From contig NZ_CP098323.1 of assembly GCF_023657595.1 (NCBI RefSeq), positions 1,450,001 to 1,514,000 of the forward strand: DNA of 64,000 bases, given 5' to 3'. The translations under genes and the position numbers were made by a program. This document shows, piece by piece, positions 1 through 8,800 of this stretch (positions are counted from its first letter, which is position 1; each line of letters opens with the position of its first letter). The notes beneath the pieces were generated by a model. It searched no databases. It saw only the letters and a program-made list of their open reading frames with translations, and was not told the DNA's origin. Source of the stretch: Cytobacillus firmus (GTDB taxonomy: Bacteria > Bacillota > Bacilli > Bacillales > Cytobacillaceae).

Positions 1-1
1 G

Positions 2-1516
2 CTGATTGCTCTGCTAGGTGTGTTCATTACAAAATATCGGACTGCGGGGCCGGATGAAGCGTTAATTGTAACAGGCAGTTACTTGGGAAGTAAAAATGTC
101 CATGTTGACGAATCAGGAAATAAGATAAAAATAATAAGAGGCGGAGGAACATTTGTACTTCCTGTCTTTCAACAGGCAGAGCCATTGAGCCTCCTGTCAA
201 GCAAACTGGAGGTTACCACTCCGGAAGTATATACCGAACAGGGAGTTCCTGTCATGGCAGATGGAACTGCAATTATTAAAATCGGCGGGAGTATTGGGGA
301 AATTGCTACTGCTGCAGAACAGTTCCTTGGTAAATCTAAGGAAGATCGGGAAAATGAAGCGAAAGAAGTTCTTGAAGGACATTTGCGGTCAATTCTGGGA
401 TCGATGACGGTCGAAGAAATATATAAAAACAGGGATAAATTTTCCCAGGAGGTTCAAAGGGTAGCGTCACAGGATCTGGCCAAAATGGGTTTGATCATTG
501 TTTCTTTTACAATCAAAGATGTCCGTGACAAAAATGGATATCTTGATTCACTGGGAAGGCCAAGAATAGCCCAGGTTAAAAGGGATGCGGATATTGCCAC
601 GGCTGAAGCTGAAAAGGAAACCCGGATTAAACGGGCAGAAGCAGCAAAGGATGCCCAAAAAGCAGAACTTGAAAGGGCAACTGAAATAGCTGAAGCCGAG
701 AAAGAAAATCAAATGAAAATGGCTGACTACAGAAGGGAACAGGATATTGCCAAAGCACGGGCTGACCAGGCATATGACCTTGAGACAGCCAGAGCAAAGC
801 AGGAAGTTACCGAGCATGAAATGCAAATCAGGATTATAGAACGCCAAAAGCAAATTGAGCTTGAAGAAAAAGAAATCTTAAGAAGAGAACGCCAATATGA
901 TTCCGAAGTGAAGAAAAAAGCAGATGCAGACAGATATGCTGTTGAGCAGGCGGCAGAGGCAGAAAAGAAAAAGCAAATTGCCGAAGCGGATGCAAACCAA
1001 TATAGGATTGAATCACAGGCCCGTGCAGAAGCTGAAAGGGTTAGGGCAGATGGGATGGCCAAGGCTGATTCACAGCGCGCCCAAGGTGAATCTGAAGCCG
1101 AAATCATTCGCCTAAAAGGTCTGGCAGAAGCAGAGGCAAAGAGAAAAATCGCCGAGGCATTTGAACAGTATGGCCAGGCAGCTATGATGGATATGGTCAT
1201 TAACATGCTTCCGGAATATGCGAAACAGCTTGCAAGCCCGTTATCGAATATTGATAAGATTACAGTGGTTGATACAGGGAGTGACAGCACTAATGGAGGT
1301 GCCAATAAAGTAACCGGCTATGCCACCAACCTTATGTCCACGATGCAGGAAAGCCTGAAGGCTTCATCCGGCATTGATGTGAAGGAGCTTCTCCAAAACT
1401 TTTCAGGCAAAGGAAACGTCCGCCAAAGCCTGGAGCAGCTTACTGAGGAAATAAAAGAAAAAGAACCCGTGCAGCCTTCTATAGGTATCCAGGCCGCTCC
1501 TGCTGATAAGAAATAA
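2..1516 (+). CDS. floT: flotillin FloT (YuaG), 5' end missing
   Basis: Membrane-raft scaffold of the flotillin/SPFH family, which in Bacillus organises functional membrane microdomains. The reading frame is open from the first bases of the window, and the residues before the first possible GTG (20) are hydrophobic (LIALLGVF), so the gene starts outside the window. The 504 visible residues hold the end of the N-terminal hairpin membrane segment, the SPFH/band-7 domain (GPDEALIVTG onward) and a long alanine/glutamate/lysine-rich coiled coil with the EA-repeat pattern of flotillins (about residues 190-380). The C-terminal part (NIDKITVVDTG, GIDVKELLQNFSGKGN) matches my recollection of B. subtilis YuaG closely. 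The usual upstream partner YuaF would lie outside the window. A terminator follows at 1579. Confidence 0.95.
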   Translation: MIALLGVFITKYRTAGPDEALIVTGSYLGSKNVHVDESGNKIKIIRGGGTFVLPVFQQAEPLSLLSSKLEVTTPEVYTEQGVPVMADGTAIIKIGGSIGEIATAAEQFLGKSKEDRENEAKEVLEGHLRSILGSMTVEEIYKNRDKFSQEVQRVASQDLAKMGLIIVSFTIKDVRDKNGYLDSLGRPRIAQVKRDADIATAEAEKETRIKRAEAAKDAQKAELERATEIAEAEKENQMKMADYRREQDIAKARADQAYDLETARAKQEVTEHEMQIRIIERQKQIELEEKEILRRERQYDSEVKKKADADRYAVEQAAEAEKKKQIAEADANQYRIESQARAEAERVRADGMAKADSQRAQGESEAEIIRLKGLAEAEAKRKIAEAFEQYGQAAMMDMVINMLPEYAKQLASPLSNIDKITVVDTGSDSTNGGANKVTGYATNLMSTMQESLKASSGIDVKELLQNFSGKGNVRQSLEQLTEEIKEKEPVQPSIGIQAAPADKK

Positions 1517-1578
1517 TGAAATTGCCTATTTTTATCTGGGGAGATAACCTGGAAATACCGTTATATCAACAAAAATCC

Positions 1579-1607
1579 GAAGCCTTCAAACCGAAGGCTT
1601 CTTTTTT
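1579..1607 (+). terminator. terminator after floT
   Basis: A 9-bp perfect stem (GAAGCCTTC/GAAGGCTTC) with a 5-base loop is followed by six T residues. Confidence 0.9.
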
Positions 1608-1692
1608 GCGCAGAAAACTGTGTATTTGTCTATCGCACAATCTGGGTGAATTGAATAGGATATATTGAATCAAACAAAGGAGGTAATTGACT

Positions 1693-1797
1693 ATGTCAGA
1701 CGGTTTCGGACACGGCGGCGGTTTCGCCCTTTTAGTTGTATTGTTTATTTTACTGATTATTATCGGTGCTTCTTGGGGATTCGGTGGATGCTGCTAA
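1693..1797 (+). CDS. YjcZ-type glycine-rich sporulation miniprotein (34 aa)
   Basis: A 34-residue protein with a Gly/His-rich N-terminus ([14 protein letters not shown]), one hydrophobic segment ([14 protein letters not shown]) and a Gly-Cys-Cys end. This is the layout of the YjcZ family of small sporulation membrane proteins (family knowledge). A strong ribosome binding site, AAAGGAGG, lies at 1676-1683, 9 bases before the ATG. The gene is followed 45 bp later by a second member of the same family, which suggests one transcript ending at the 1987 hairpin. The exact role of this family is not known. Confidence 0.85.
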   Translation: MSDGFGHGGGFALLVVLFILLIIIGASWGFGGCC

Positions 1798-1842
1798 TAA
1801 AACATGGAGACAGAGTTTATTAGTAAGGGAGGGGATTCTATA

Positions 1843-1980
1843 ATGTATGGCTACGGATATGGCGGCTGTGGATACGGTGGAGCTGGATACGGCGGCTGTG
1901 GATACGGCGGCGGTTTTGCGCTAATCGTTGTTCTGTTCATCCTGTTGATCATCGTAGGTGCTTCTTGCTTTAAGTGGTAA
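1843..1980 (+). CDS. YjcZ-type miniprotein with GYGG repeats (45 aa)
   Basis: A 45-residue paralogue of the preceding gene. The N-terminal half is a tandem of Gly-Tyr-Gly-Gly-Cys/Ala units (residues 2-24), followed by the same hydrophobic stretch ([17 protein letters not shown]) and a CFKW end. The ribosome binding site is AAGGGAGGGG upstream of the ATG. The near-identity of the hydrophobic segments indicates duplication, with the repeat-rich head then diverging. It is probably a small spore-associated membrane protein; the function is not established. Confidence 0.85.
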   Translation: MYGYGYGGCGYGGAGYGGCGYGGGFALIVVLFILLIIVGASCFKW

Positions 1981-1986
1981 TAGATT

Positions 1987-2019
1987 AAAAGAAAAGCAGG
2001 GGGCACCTGCTTTTCTTTT
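1987..2019 (+). terminator. terminator after the YjcZ pair
   Basis: The inverted repeat AAAAGAAAAGCAGG / CCTGCTTTTCTTTT has a short loop, and its 3' arm supplies the T-rich tail. Confidence 0.85.
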
Positions 2020-2098
2020 GTATGCATACATAACAGTGTTTCCAAAGATGCCAAATGGGGAAAAGAAGCAGCATAAAAGAAATAGGGAGGGTTGCAAA

Positions 2099-2299
2099 AT
2101 GGATGAACTAAAAACACAGGATCAGGAAAACACAATGAGGGAAATTTACTCCATATTGGAGGGCGGACTTCAGCGGGAAATGCATCAAAAGGAGTACAAG
2201 CTTGTTTCGGAATGGGTAAGCGGTTTTAATCTGGAGGAAAGAGCTACGATATTAAATATGCTCAAGGAGCTTACCAATAAGCATATCCGAATTGATTAA
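2099..2299 (+). CDS. small hypothetical protein (66 aa)
   Basis: I do not recognise this gene. The ATG at 2099 is chosen because AGGGAGGG sits just upstream (2085-2092); starting earlier would run through the preceding terminator. The product is 66 residues, charged and predicted helical (MDELKTQDQENTMREIYSIL, then LQREMHQKEYKLVSEWVSGFNLEE), with no signal peptide or membrane segment. It stands alone between a terminator and the leader of the ABC-F gene. It is probably a soluble cytoplasmic protein. Confidence 0.6.
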   Translation: MDELKTQDQENTMREIYSILEGGLQREMHQKEYKLVSEWVSGFNLEERATILNMLKELTNKHIRID

Positions 2300-2635
2300 G
2301 GATATCCGGGGCAGATGCATGTATTCGATTGCTGAACATGAGCCTATTGACAATAAAAGCCAGAAGCTTATATACTACAATCAAACAGGTTGAAAGGATG
2401 ATTTAGGGGCATGAAGTTATAATCTTATTTTTTCTGGTATCTTTTTATATTTAAAAAGTTTAACCCGGAGAACATAGGATTAGTGTGCCCTTTTTTAGTC
2501 ATTCCTTATCGGAAGTGATGTCTGCTTATTTGTCTTTAAGCGGATTAGATTTTATTTAGGCGCGCGTTTTTTATGTATTTGCACCATTTCCAATGATGGG
2601 TGCACAGTCCTCTCCGGGTATGGGGAGGTTTTTTT
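2300..2635 (+). promoter_or_regulatory. structured leader of the ABC-F gene, ending in an attenuator
   Basis: This stretch of about 335 bases before the ABC-F start holds successive hairpins. One is at 2521-2543 (TCTGCTT/AAGCGGA with one wobble pair). A second is at 2581-2603 (GCACCAT/ATGGGTGC, one bulged G). The third is a terminator-like stem at 2609-2628. A short open frame (ATG at 2518, 13 codons ending TAG at 2559) overlaps the first hairpin, but its ribosome binding site is poor. Ribosome-mediated attenuation with a leader peptide is documented for vmlR and related ABC-F genes, so the same control is plausible here. The identity of the leader peptide is uncertain. Confidence 0.6.
2609..2635 (+). 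terminator. attenuator whose 3' arm is the ribosome binding site of the next gene
   Basis: The stem CCTCTCC/GGGGAGG (7 bp with one T-G wobble) is followed by seven T residues, and the ATG of the ABC-F gene comes immediately after. The GGGGAGG arm is also the Shine-Dalgarno sequence. The same fold could therefore stop transcription and hide the start site. Confidence 0.75.
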
Positions 2636-4408
2636 ATGTGTGCAAATAAAATCAGCAATCACCACAATAACAGTATACCGGTTATCATGGCCAGGGATCT
2701 TCAAAAGTCATTCGGAGATAAAAGGGTTTTTTCTAATTTGGAATTCGATATTTATCAGCAGGATCGAATTGGTCTTGTTGGCTTAAATGGCACGGGTAAA
2801 ACTACATTGGCCAATATTTTATTCGGCAGTATCCAGGCGGATAAAGGGACAATCGAGCGGATGAAGGAGCCATATAGAATCGCCTATCTGCACCAGTCAG
2901 CAGATTATTCTGTGAGTGATATTCATGCTCCTGACCAAAGCCCGGAAGAAGAAATTTTCCATCAGGCAAGCAGATTAGGACTCTCAAAACTCCATGAATG
3001 GAAACCGGAAAGGCTTGATTCTTTAAGCGGGGGAGAAAGATTGAAGCTCTCCTTAGCCAAGGTTTGGTCCTCAAAACCGGATATGCTGATTTTGGATGAA
3101 CCCACCAATCATTTGGATTTACAGGGAATCGAGTGGCTTATTAGGGAGATTGGCCAATTCAGCGGTCCTGTCATGATCATTTCCCATGACCGTCACTTCC
3201 TTGATCAGGCTGTCCGCAGGATTTTTGAGCTGCAGGAGGGTACTTTAACCATATATGACGGGAATTACACAGCCTACAGGGAGCAAAAACAGAAAAATTA
3301 TGACGATCAGCTTCATCAATTTAATGTTCAGCAAAGAGAAATTGATAGGATCGAAAATCAGATGGCCAATTTAAAAAAATGGTCTGAAAAAGCTCACAGG
3401 GAATCAACTAAAGGCGGAAGTCCTTCTGAGAATAGGCAGATGGGCTTTAAAGAATACCACAGAGTGAAAGCCAAAAAGATGGATCAGCAGGTGAAGTCAA
3501 AAATGAAAAGGCTTCAGCAGGAACTGGATAAGAATAAAATTGAGAAGCCGGCAGAAGAGGGAAAAGTGCACTTTCAATTCGATTCATCAGGCAAACGGGG
3601 AAAAAGGATCATTGAAGCTAAAAACCTCTCAAAAAGCTTTGGAGACCGGACTCTTTTCAAGGATAGCCAGTTTTATATAAAGCATGGCGAAAAAATTGGG
3701 ATTCTTGGACCCAACGGGACTGGCAAGACCACTTTTATCCGTATGCTGCTGGAAGAGACTTCCCCTTCTGATGGGGAACTTTGGATTAGCAGCACTTTAA
3801 AGATTGCCTATTTAAACCAGGATATTAATGATCTGCCGTTAACAAAAAACGCCCTTGAAGCACTTGATCTCAGCGAACGGGAGCAGATTTACAGGGCAAG
3901 GACCCTATTAGCAAACCTGGGTATGAAGGAAGCGAAGTTAAAGCGGCCGATTGGACAGCTGAGCATGGGAGAGCGAATCAGGGTTAAGCTTACAGACATG
4001 CTTTTAAAGGAATACGACGTCTTAATATTAGATGAACCGACTAATCATTTGGATTTGCCGAGCAGGGAGCAATTTGAAAAAACGCTCAGGGAATTTTCAG
4101 GAACACTCATCATTATTTCGCATGACTTATATTTTTTGGAGAAGTTAAGCACAAGATTGCTTGTATTTGAAAAAAATAAAATCACCAGATTTGATATGAA
4201 TCTGAAGGAATATCGTATGAAATCCAGAAGGTCCCACCAGGAAAAAGCCCATGATTCCACAAAAGACCAGATCATGGTGATTGATAACCGCATCAATGCG
4301 ATACTTGGAGAACTCAGTCTGCTTGTTCCGGGTGACAGCAAATATGCCCAGTTGGATAAGGAGTTTAATGGCTTAGTAAATCAAAAAAGAACATTGTTAA
4401 ATCAATAA
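2636..4408 (+). CDS. ABC-F ribosome-protection ATPase, VmlR-like
   Basis: A cytoplasmic twin-ATPase without membrane segments; family members bind the ribosomal E site and dislodge peptidyl-transferase antibiotics. The 590 residues hold two ABC domains: Walker A GLNGTGKTT and signature LSGGER, then Walker A GPNGTGKTT and signature LSMGER, each followed by ILDEPTNHLDL. Between them is a long charged linker with WSEKAHRESTK and GFKEYHRVKAKK, very close to the linker of B. subtilis VmlR as I recall it. The ATG at 2636 is chosen because GGGGAGG lies 7 bases upstream; an internal ATG (MARDLQKSF) is an alternative. Resistance to lincosamides, streptogramin A or pleuromutilins is inferred from the family. 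It is likely induced by attenuation. Confidence 0.85.
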   Translation: MCANKISNHHNNSIPVIMARDLQKSFGDKRVFSNLEFDIYQQDRIGLVGLNGTGKTTLANILFGSIQADKGTIERMKEPYRIAYLHQSADYSVSDIHAPDQSPEEEIFHQASRLGLSKLHEWKPERLDSLSGGERLKLSLAKVWSSKPDMLILDEPTNHLDLQGIEWLIREIGQFSGPVMIISHDRHFLDQAVRRIFELQEGTLTIYDGNYTAYREQKQKNYDDQLHQFNVQQREIDRIENQMANLKKWSEKAHRESTKGGSPSENRQMGFKEYHRVKAKKMDQQVKSKMKRLQQELDKNKIEKPAEEGKVHFQFDSSGKRGKRIIEAKNLSKSFGDRTLFKDSQFYIKHGEKIGILGPNGTGKTTFIRMLLEETSPSDGELWISSTLKIAYLNQDINDLPLTKNALEALDLSEREQIYRARTLLANLGMKEAKLKRPIGQLSMGERIRVKLTDMLLKEYDVLILDEPTNHLDLPSREQFEKTLREFSGTLIIISHDLYFLEKLSTRLLVFEKNKITRFDMNLKEYRMKSRRSHQEKAHDSTKDQIMVIDNRINAILGELSLLVPGDSKYAQLDKEFNGLVNQKRTLLNQ

Positions 4409-4414
4409 GTGCAA

Positions 4415-4449
4415 AAAGGCAGGCCCCTAATAATAATGGGCCTGCCTTT
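4415..4449. terminator. bidirectional terminator between convergent genes
   Basis: A 12-bp stem, AAAGGCAGGCCC / GGGCCTGCCTTT, lies between the ABC-F gene and the convergent protease gene, with A- and T-rich flanks that suit both directions. Confidence 0.85.
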
Positions 4450-4459
4450 ACATCTGATT

Positions 4460-7400
4460 TTACTGCTTTTTAGTGCTGTTATTATTCTTCTTTTTTGCAT
4501 TAATCCACAGTTTGCCATCTGCTGTCTTGCGGGCTTCATTGCCGTAGTCATCCATCACTTTCACTTCAATTTCGGCACCAGGTGCTTTTACATTTGAAGT
4601 GGCAGTATAGTAGCCGACATAATGGCCCGGGGAAGTTTCCATCATTGGAAGCTCAGTTGCGTTATTCAGCTGGCCGCCAGCATTTGTTAAAGGCATTCTG
4701 ATGGCAAAGGTCGCTTTTAACCCTGGTTCACTATCAAATTGGATTTTTACCGATTCGCCTTTTTTAAGCTCCTTGTCTTCTGCAGGGAGAAGATTTTCTA
4801 TGGAAGGAGCGGAATATTTAGCATCGACTGTGATTGTTTTCTCTTCGCTATTTTTCGCTTTATCCTGTGCTATTACCGTAATGGTGTTTTCACCTTCATC
4901 CAGCAGGATGCGAAGGGAGTATTCACCGTCTGTAACCTTTGCTGTCTGGCCGTTTACTTTTACCCAATCAAGGTTATCGTCAGAAACGGTTCCTTTAACA
5001 GTGACTGTTTCTTTATTTGTTTTGGATTTATCTGCAGGGCTTGTAATGGACAGTTCCGGTTTTGTTTTATCATATATTACTTTTACAGGTTCAGAAGCAT
5101 CTGTGGACCCTGACTCTGTTGATGCTTTGGCAGTAAGTGTGTTTTCCCCTTCAGTAAGTGAAATCTCTGCTGAGAAAGTGCCTTCGTCTGTACTAGCAGC
5201 CGATGCGACTTCTTCTCCATTATTAAATACTTTTACAGTTGTGGTAGGAGCGGAAGTACCTTCAATTGTCACTTTACCCTGATTCGTAAATGTTCCATCC
5301 GAAGGAGAAGTAATGACAGGTGCTGTAACTTCATAGTTTACTGTCGCGCGGATCATATAGTTTCCTTCATCTTCAGGCGACGGTGACCATGCTCCGCCTA
5401 CAAGCTGCCAGCTGCGTCCTGCATTCTCCCCATCCTCATCTGTGCCAAGACCAGGGGCATTAGGATTTGGTGATGATTGGATATAGACCATATAGAAGTC
5501 TCCATTTGTAACGATTCCTTCGTCACTTAGATCTACATGTGTCCATTCGCCGTTTCTTAATGCTGTCGCTTCAAATGGGCCTGCAAGTTTCTTGCCTGGG
5601 GCTCCATCCGGTCCGCTTGCATCGTATACTTCCACTTTGAAGTCTGTACCGCCCGGAGTCGGCCAGCTTGTATCCCAGAAGCGGAATAATCCGCCGGTAA
5701 CCATTGCGCTGTCATGGCCGGATGCAAGGGACATCTTAACTGCCCAGCCATTGCCGGCATCGTAGAATGCACGTGCATTTTCAGCTGTACCATCGTCATA
5801 TCCGATTTCACCCGGATAACCGATAAATGGCTTAAGCTCAATGTTTTGCTCAAGAGTTGAGCCGCCTTCGATCGTGATGCTCTGCTCTTTGCTGTAGTAG
5901 GAAGGTGCCATTGCTTTTAAAGTGTATGTGCCTTCGTAGGCTGTGAGTGTATATTCACCGTTTTCATTTGTTGTTACTGGCTGTACTGCCGCATCTTCAA
6001 TTAAAAGAAGCGTAGTATTTGCAACAGGCTCTCCAGTTGCTTCATTTGTCACAACACCTGTGACAGTGCCTTTTGGTATTTCCTCAAGGACGAAATTTGC
6101 AGTCGCTTCTCCATCCTGCGGTATATTTACATTTTGTGTTTGAGAACGATAGCCGTAAGCTTCCGCTTTTACAGTGAAATCACCTGAAGCATGTGTCATC
6201 TCAAAAGATCCGTTTTGAGGATTAGTAAATACGGACCTGCCTGATTCCAGCACACTTACTTCGGCAGTAAGCGGAAGAAGCACTGGGGCCGGCTGCTGCT
6301 GTTTCTCATCATCTTTTGCAAGACTATCCTTTTTAGGAACAATTTTATCAGGATTTACCTTTTCCTTCTTTAATTCTGCAGAAGGTTTATCCTTACTGAG
6401 ACCAAGCTGTGCTTTGCCTGCAGGTTCTGCTGGAGTATCAGATAACCTTACATCATCAATATACCAGCCTTGCTTCTGAACAGAGCCATCGGTAGTCACA
6501 TTGAAGGCTACATAAATTCTCTGTCCAGCATACGCACTTAAATCTACTTCTCCATTAACCCAGCCTGTTGTATTGCCGTTTACGCGAAGAGCCTGTTCCC
6601 AGTTTTCCATATCTGTTGATACAAAAACGTGACCATAATCATAACGGTTTTCAAGCTCGTGCCATTGCTTGAATTGAAGGTAGGCATTTCCTTCCGGCAG
6701 GTCGATAGGAGGCATCTGGAGATTCATGTTTGCTCTATTTGCATAGTTGCCGTCAAGTTTAGTTGCATATACTTTTTCCCCGGATGCTGCATTGCCAGGA
6801 CCTGAAGATGGAACTCCCCATTCCCAGCTATTTTCCGGTCCATACGAAGTCCAGCCGGCCGGCTGTGATTCGAAGTCCTGAGAATAGCCAATGCTGATTC
6901 CTGGTCTTACTGCCACTTCATAGGAGTCTGTTTCAGTTAAATTCCCGCCAAAATCATTGACCTTCCATTTATAAGTTACAGAAGGTTCGGCGATGTCTTC
7001 TCCAGGAATAACTGCCTCATAAGTACCATCTTTATAGTTGCCTGATGTTCTTTCGGCCTCAATAGCGGCCCAGCTGCCGTCAGCTTTTAAGTATTCAAGA
7101 TCCACTCTTGTGACGCTTACATTATCTGATGCAGTCAATTCAAGTGCTAGATCCATTCCTGCATATGTTTCCTGAGGTGCTTCATGATTGGCTTCAGGAG
7201 CTTCGGAGTCATCTCCTTCTTTTGCAACCTGGCCTTTGATTTTTCCAAGACCGGTCAGTACGGAAGAAACCGCATCGAAGGCATTTACGAGTCCGTAGCC
7301 AAATCCATTATTTGGTGTCTCAGGATAAGTACCATTTGTCAAAGGAGTAGAGGTGGTCAGCAGAATTTCCTCCATCTCTTCAACAGTCAGACTTGAGTCA

Positions 7401-8800
7401 ACCTGGCGGAGCAGCGCGGCAACCGCAGAAACATGCGGCCCAGCCATGGAGGTTCCGTTCCAGCCGCCTTCATATCCGCTTCCGGGAACTGAGGAACGTA
7501 TGTTAACGCCTGGTGCAGATACATCAGGCTTAACTTCCTGATATGGAGATGGCCCTTGCAGTGAAAAGCTTGCTAAGCCATTGTTAATATCAGTCGCACC
7601 AGTAGCAAATGATTCCGGGTAGTTTGCAGGGGTTGCAACTGACCCAGGTCCGCCTGGATTAAACAAAGTAGTGTTTCCTGCAGAGAATTCCGGGAAAATT
7701 TCAGCGGCACGCCATGCCTGCACCATTGGACGATACCATTCATCCAGTCCAGGTCCGCCTCCCCAAGAATTATTGACAACATCAGGCGCTTTCTCAGGAT
7801 GGGGATTTCCTTCAGCATCCTTTGGAGCCAGGATCCATTCACCGGCTTCAAGAAGATCTACATCAGTTCCGCCGTTTGCAGTAAAGGCTTTTACTGCGAT
7901 CCATTTCGCACCAGGTGCAACACCGATCTGATTGCCTCCATTCGGCTCGGCACCAACCATAGTTCCAGTTACGTGGGTTCCGTGACCCTGATCATCGTAT
8001 GGAACTGTCTGGCCTGCAGTGGCATCAAACCAGCTGAATTCATGTACTGGAGAATCAGGCTGTGCAGGGTTATAGCCCCGGTACTTTTCTTTTAATGCCG
8101 GGTGATTCCACTGAACACCTGTATCAATGGATGCAACGACTGTACCGGATCCGTCAATTCCCATTTCCCATACAGCAGGAGCTCCTACGCGGTCAATGTT
8201 CCATTCGATCGAGCTGGTTTCTGCTTGTGTTTTAAGAGATTTTTCAGCCTCTTTAACAGGTTTATGAAGCTGTCTTGTTTCATTTGGAAGAATCTTTTCT
8301 ACTTCAGGGAATACTGCGATTTGCTCCATAACGTTTTTTGTAGCTGTTACTGCAATTGCATTGACGATGTAGAAGGATTGAACATCTTTTGCCTTGCCGT
8401 CTTTTTCCTGTTTTTGAAGGAAATCGGCGACATGGCCTTGAGTTTCAATAGCTGTAGATCTTAGTGAGGATAGGACTGCAGAGCGTTTCATGTATTTTGA
8501 TTTAGAGGGTGTCAGTTTTTGTGATGCAGCCGCTTTTTCAGCCTTCTTGACTGCTGCGGAAGTATCGGCCTGTTCTTTGAATTTAATCAGGAATGTTACT
8601 TTATCTTCTTTATCAAATTGTTTAAGCAGTGAGCTGTTAATTTTGCTTTTTGCTGTCTGAGGAGAAGCTTTCTTAACTGAAGTATGCGGAGAGCTCTTGC
8701 TTTCTGCCGAGCCCATGCCTGGGAACATCAGCGGCAAAATCAGAAAAGCTGTCAGCATCACATAAAGAATGCGATTCAATGATTTTCTTTTTCTTTTCAA
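4460..8800 (-). CDS. bpr: bacillopeptidase F-like subtilase with long C-terminal extension
   Basis: A secreted serine endoprotease of family S8. The TTG at 8800 is chosen because AAGGAGGG lies 7 bases upstream. The 1446 residues open with a signal peptide (KRKRKSLNRILYV then a hydrophobic core ending GMGSAES), then an I9-type propeptide (FLIKFKEQADTSAAV). The catalytic domain carries Asp in ASIDTGVQWNHP, His in GHGTHVTGTMVG and Ser in NGTSMAGPHV, with VNNSWGGG, as in Bpr. After it come an immune-inhibitor-A-like carbohydrate/jelly-roll domain (SIGYSQDFESQPAGW to WYIDDVRLSD), two carboxypeptidase-regulatory-like repeats, another beta domain and Ig-like repeats. There is no LPXTG anchor; the C-terminus is lysine/asparagine-rich. 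Bpr is usually processed at its C-terminus, which probably also applies here. Confidence 0.92.
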   Translation of the reverse strand: MKRKRKSLNRILYVMLTAFLILPLMFPGMGSAESKSSPHTSVKKASPQTAKSKINSSLLKQFDKEDKVTFLIKFKEQADTSAAVKKAEKAAASQKLTPSKSKYMKRSAVLSSLRSTAIETQGHVADFLQKQEKDGKAKDVQSFYIVNAIAVTATKNVMEQIAVFPEVEKILPNETRQLHKPVKEAEKSLKTQAETSSIEWNIDRVGAPAVWEMGIDGSGTVVASIDTGVQWNHPALKEKYRGYNPAQPDSPVHEFSWFDATAGQTVPYDDQGHGTHVTGTMVGAEPNGGNQIGVAPGAKWIAVKAFTANGGTDVDLLEAGEWILAPKDAEGNPHPEKAPDVVNNSWGGGPGLDEWYRPMVQAWRAAEIFPEFSAGNTTLFNPGGPGSVATPANYPESFATGATDINNGLASFSLQGPSPYQEVKPDVSAPGVNIRSSVPGSGYEGGWNGTSMAGPHVSAVAALLRQVDSSLTVEEMEEILLTTSTPLTNGTYPETPNNGFGYGLVNAFDAVSSVLTGLGKIKGQVAKEGDDSEAPEANHEAPQETYAGMDLALELTASDNVSVTRVDLEYLKADGSWAAIEAERTSGNYKDGTYEAVIPGEDIAEPSVTYKWKVNDFGGNLTETDSYEVAVRPGISIGYSQDFESQPAGWTSYGPENSWEWGVPSSGPGNAASGEKVYATKLDGNYANRANMNLQMPPIDLPEGNAYLQFKQWHELENRYDYGHVFVSTDMENWEQALRVNGNTTGWVNGEVDLSAYAGQRIYVAFNVTTDGSVQKQGWYIDDVRLSDTPAEPAGKAQLGLSKDKPSAELKKEKVNPDKIVPKKDSLAKDDEKQQQPAPVLLPLTAEVSVLESGRSVFTNPQNGSFEMTHASGDFTVKAEAYGYRSQTQNVNIPQDGEATANFVLEEIPKGTVTGVVTNEATGEPVANTTLLLIEDAAVQPVTTNENGEYTLTAYEGTYTLKAMAPSYYSKEQSITIEGGSTLEQNIELKPFIGYPGEIGYDDGTAENARAFYDAGNGWAVKMSLASGHDSAMVTGGLFRFWDTSWPTPGGTDFKVEVYDASGPDGAPGKKLAGPFEATALRNGEWTHVDLSDEGIVTNGDFYMVYIQSSPNPNAPGLGTDEDGENAGRSWQLVGGAWSPSPEDEGNYMIRATVNYEVTAPVITSPSDGTFTNQGKVTIEGTSAPTTTVKVFNNGEEVASAASTDEGTFSAEISLTEGENTLTAKASTESGSTDASEPVKVIYDKTKPELSITSPADKSKTNKETVTVKGTVSDDNLDWVKVNGQTAKVTDGEYSLRILLDEGENTITVIAQDKAKNSEEKTITVDAKYSAPSIENLLPAEDKELKKGESVKIQFDSEPGLKATFAIRMPLTNAGGQLNNATELPMMETSPGHYVGYYTATSNVKAPGAEIEVKVMDDYGNEARKTADGKLWINAKKKNNNSTKKQ

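Noticed and set aside
727..1305. 192-codon open frame opposite floT
   Set aside because: Antisense shadow of the coiled-coil codons; Ala/Ser-rich without other support.
1958..2098. Longer N-terminal extension of the 66-residue protein
   Set aside because: It would cross the terminator at 1987 and the end of the miniprotein gene; the ATG at 2099 has the ribosome binding site.
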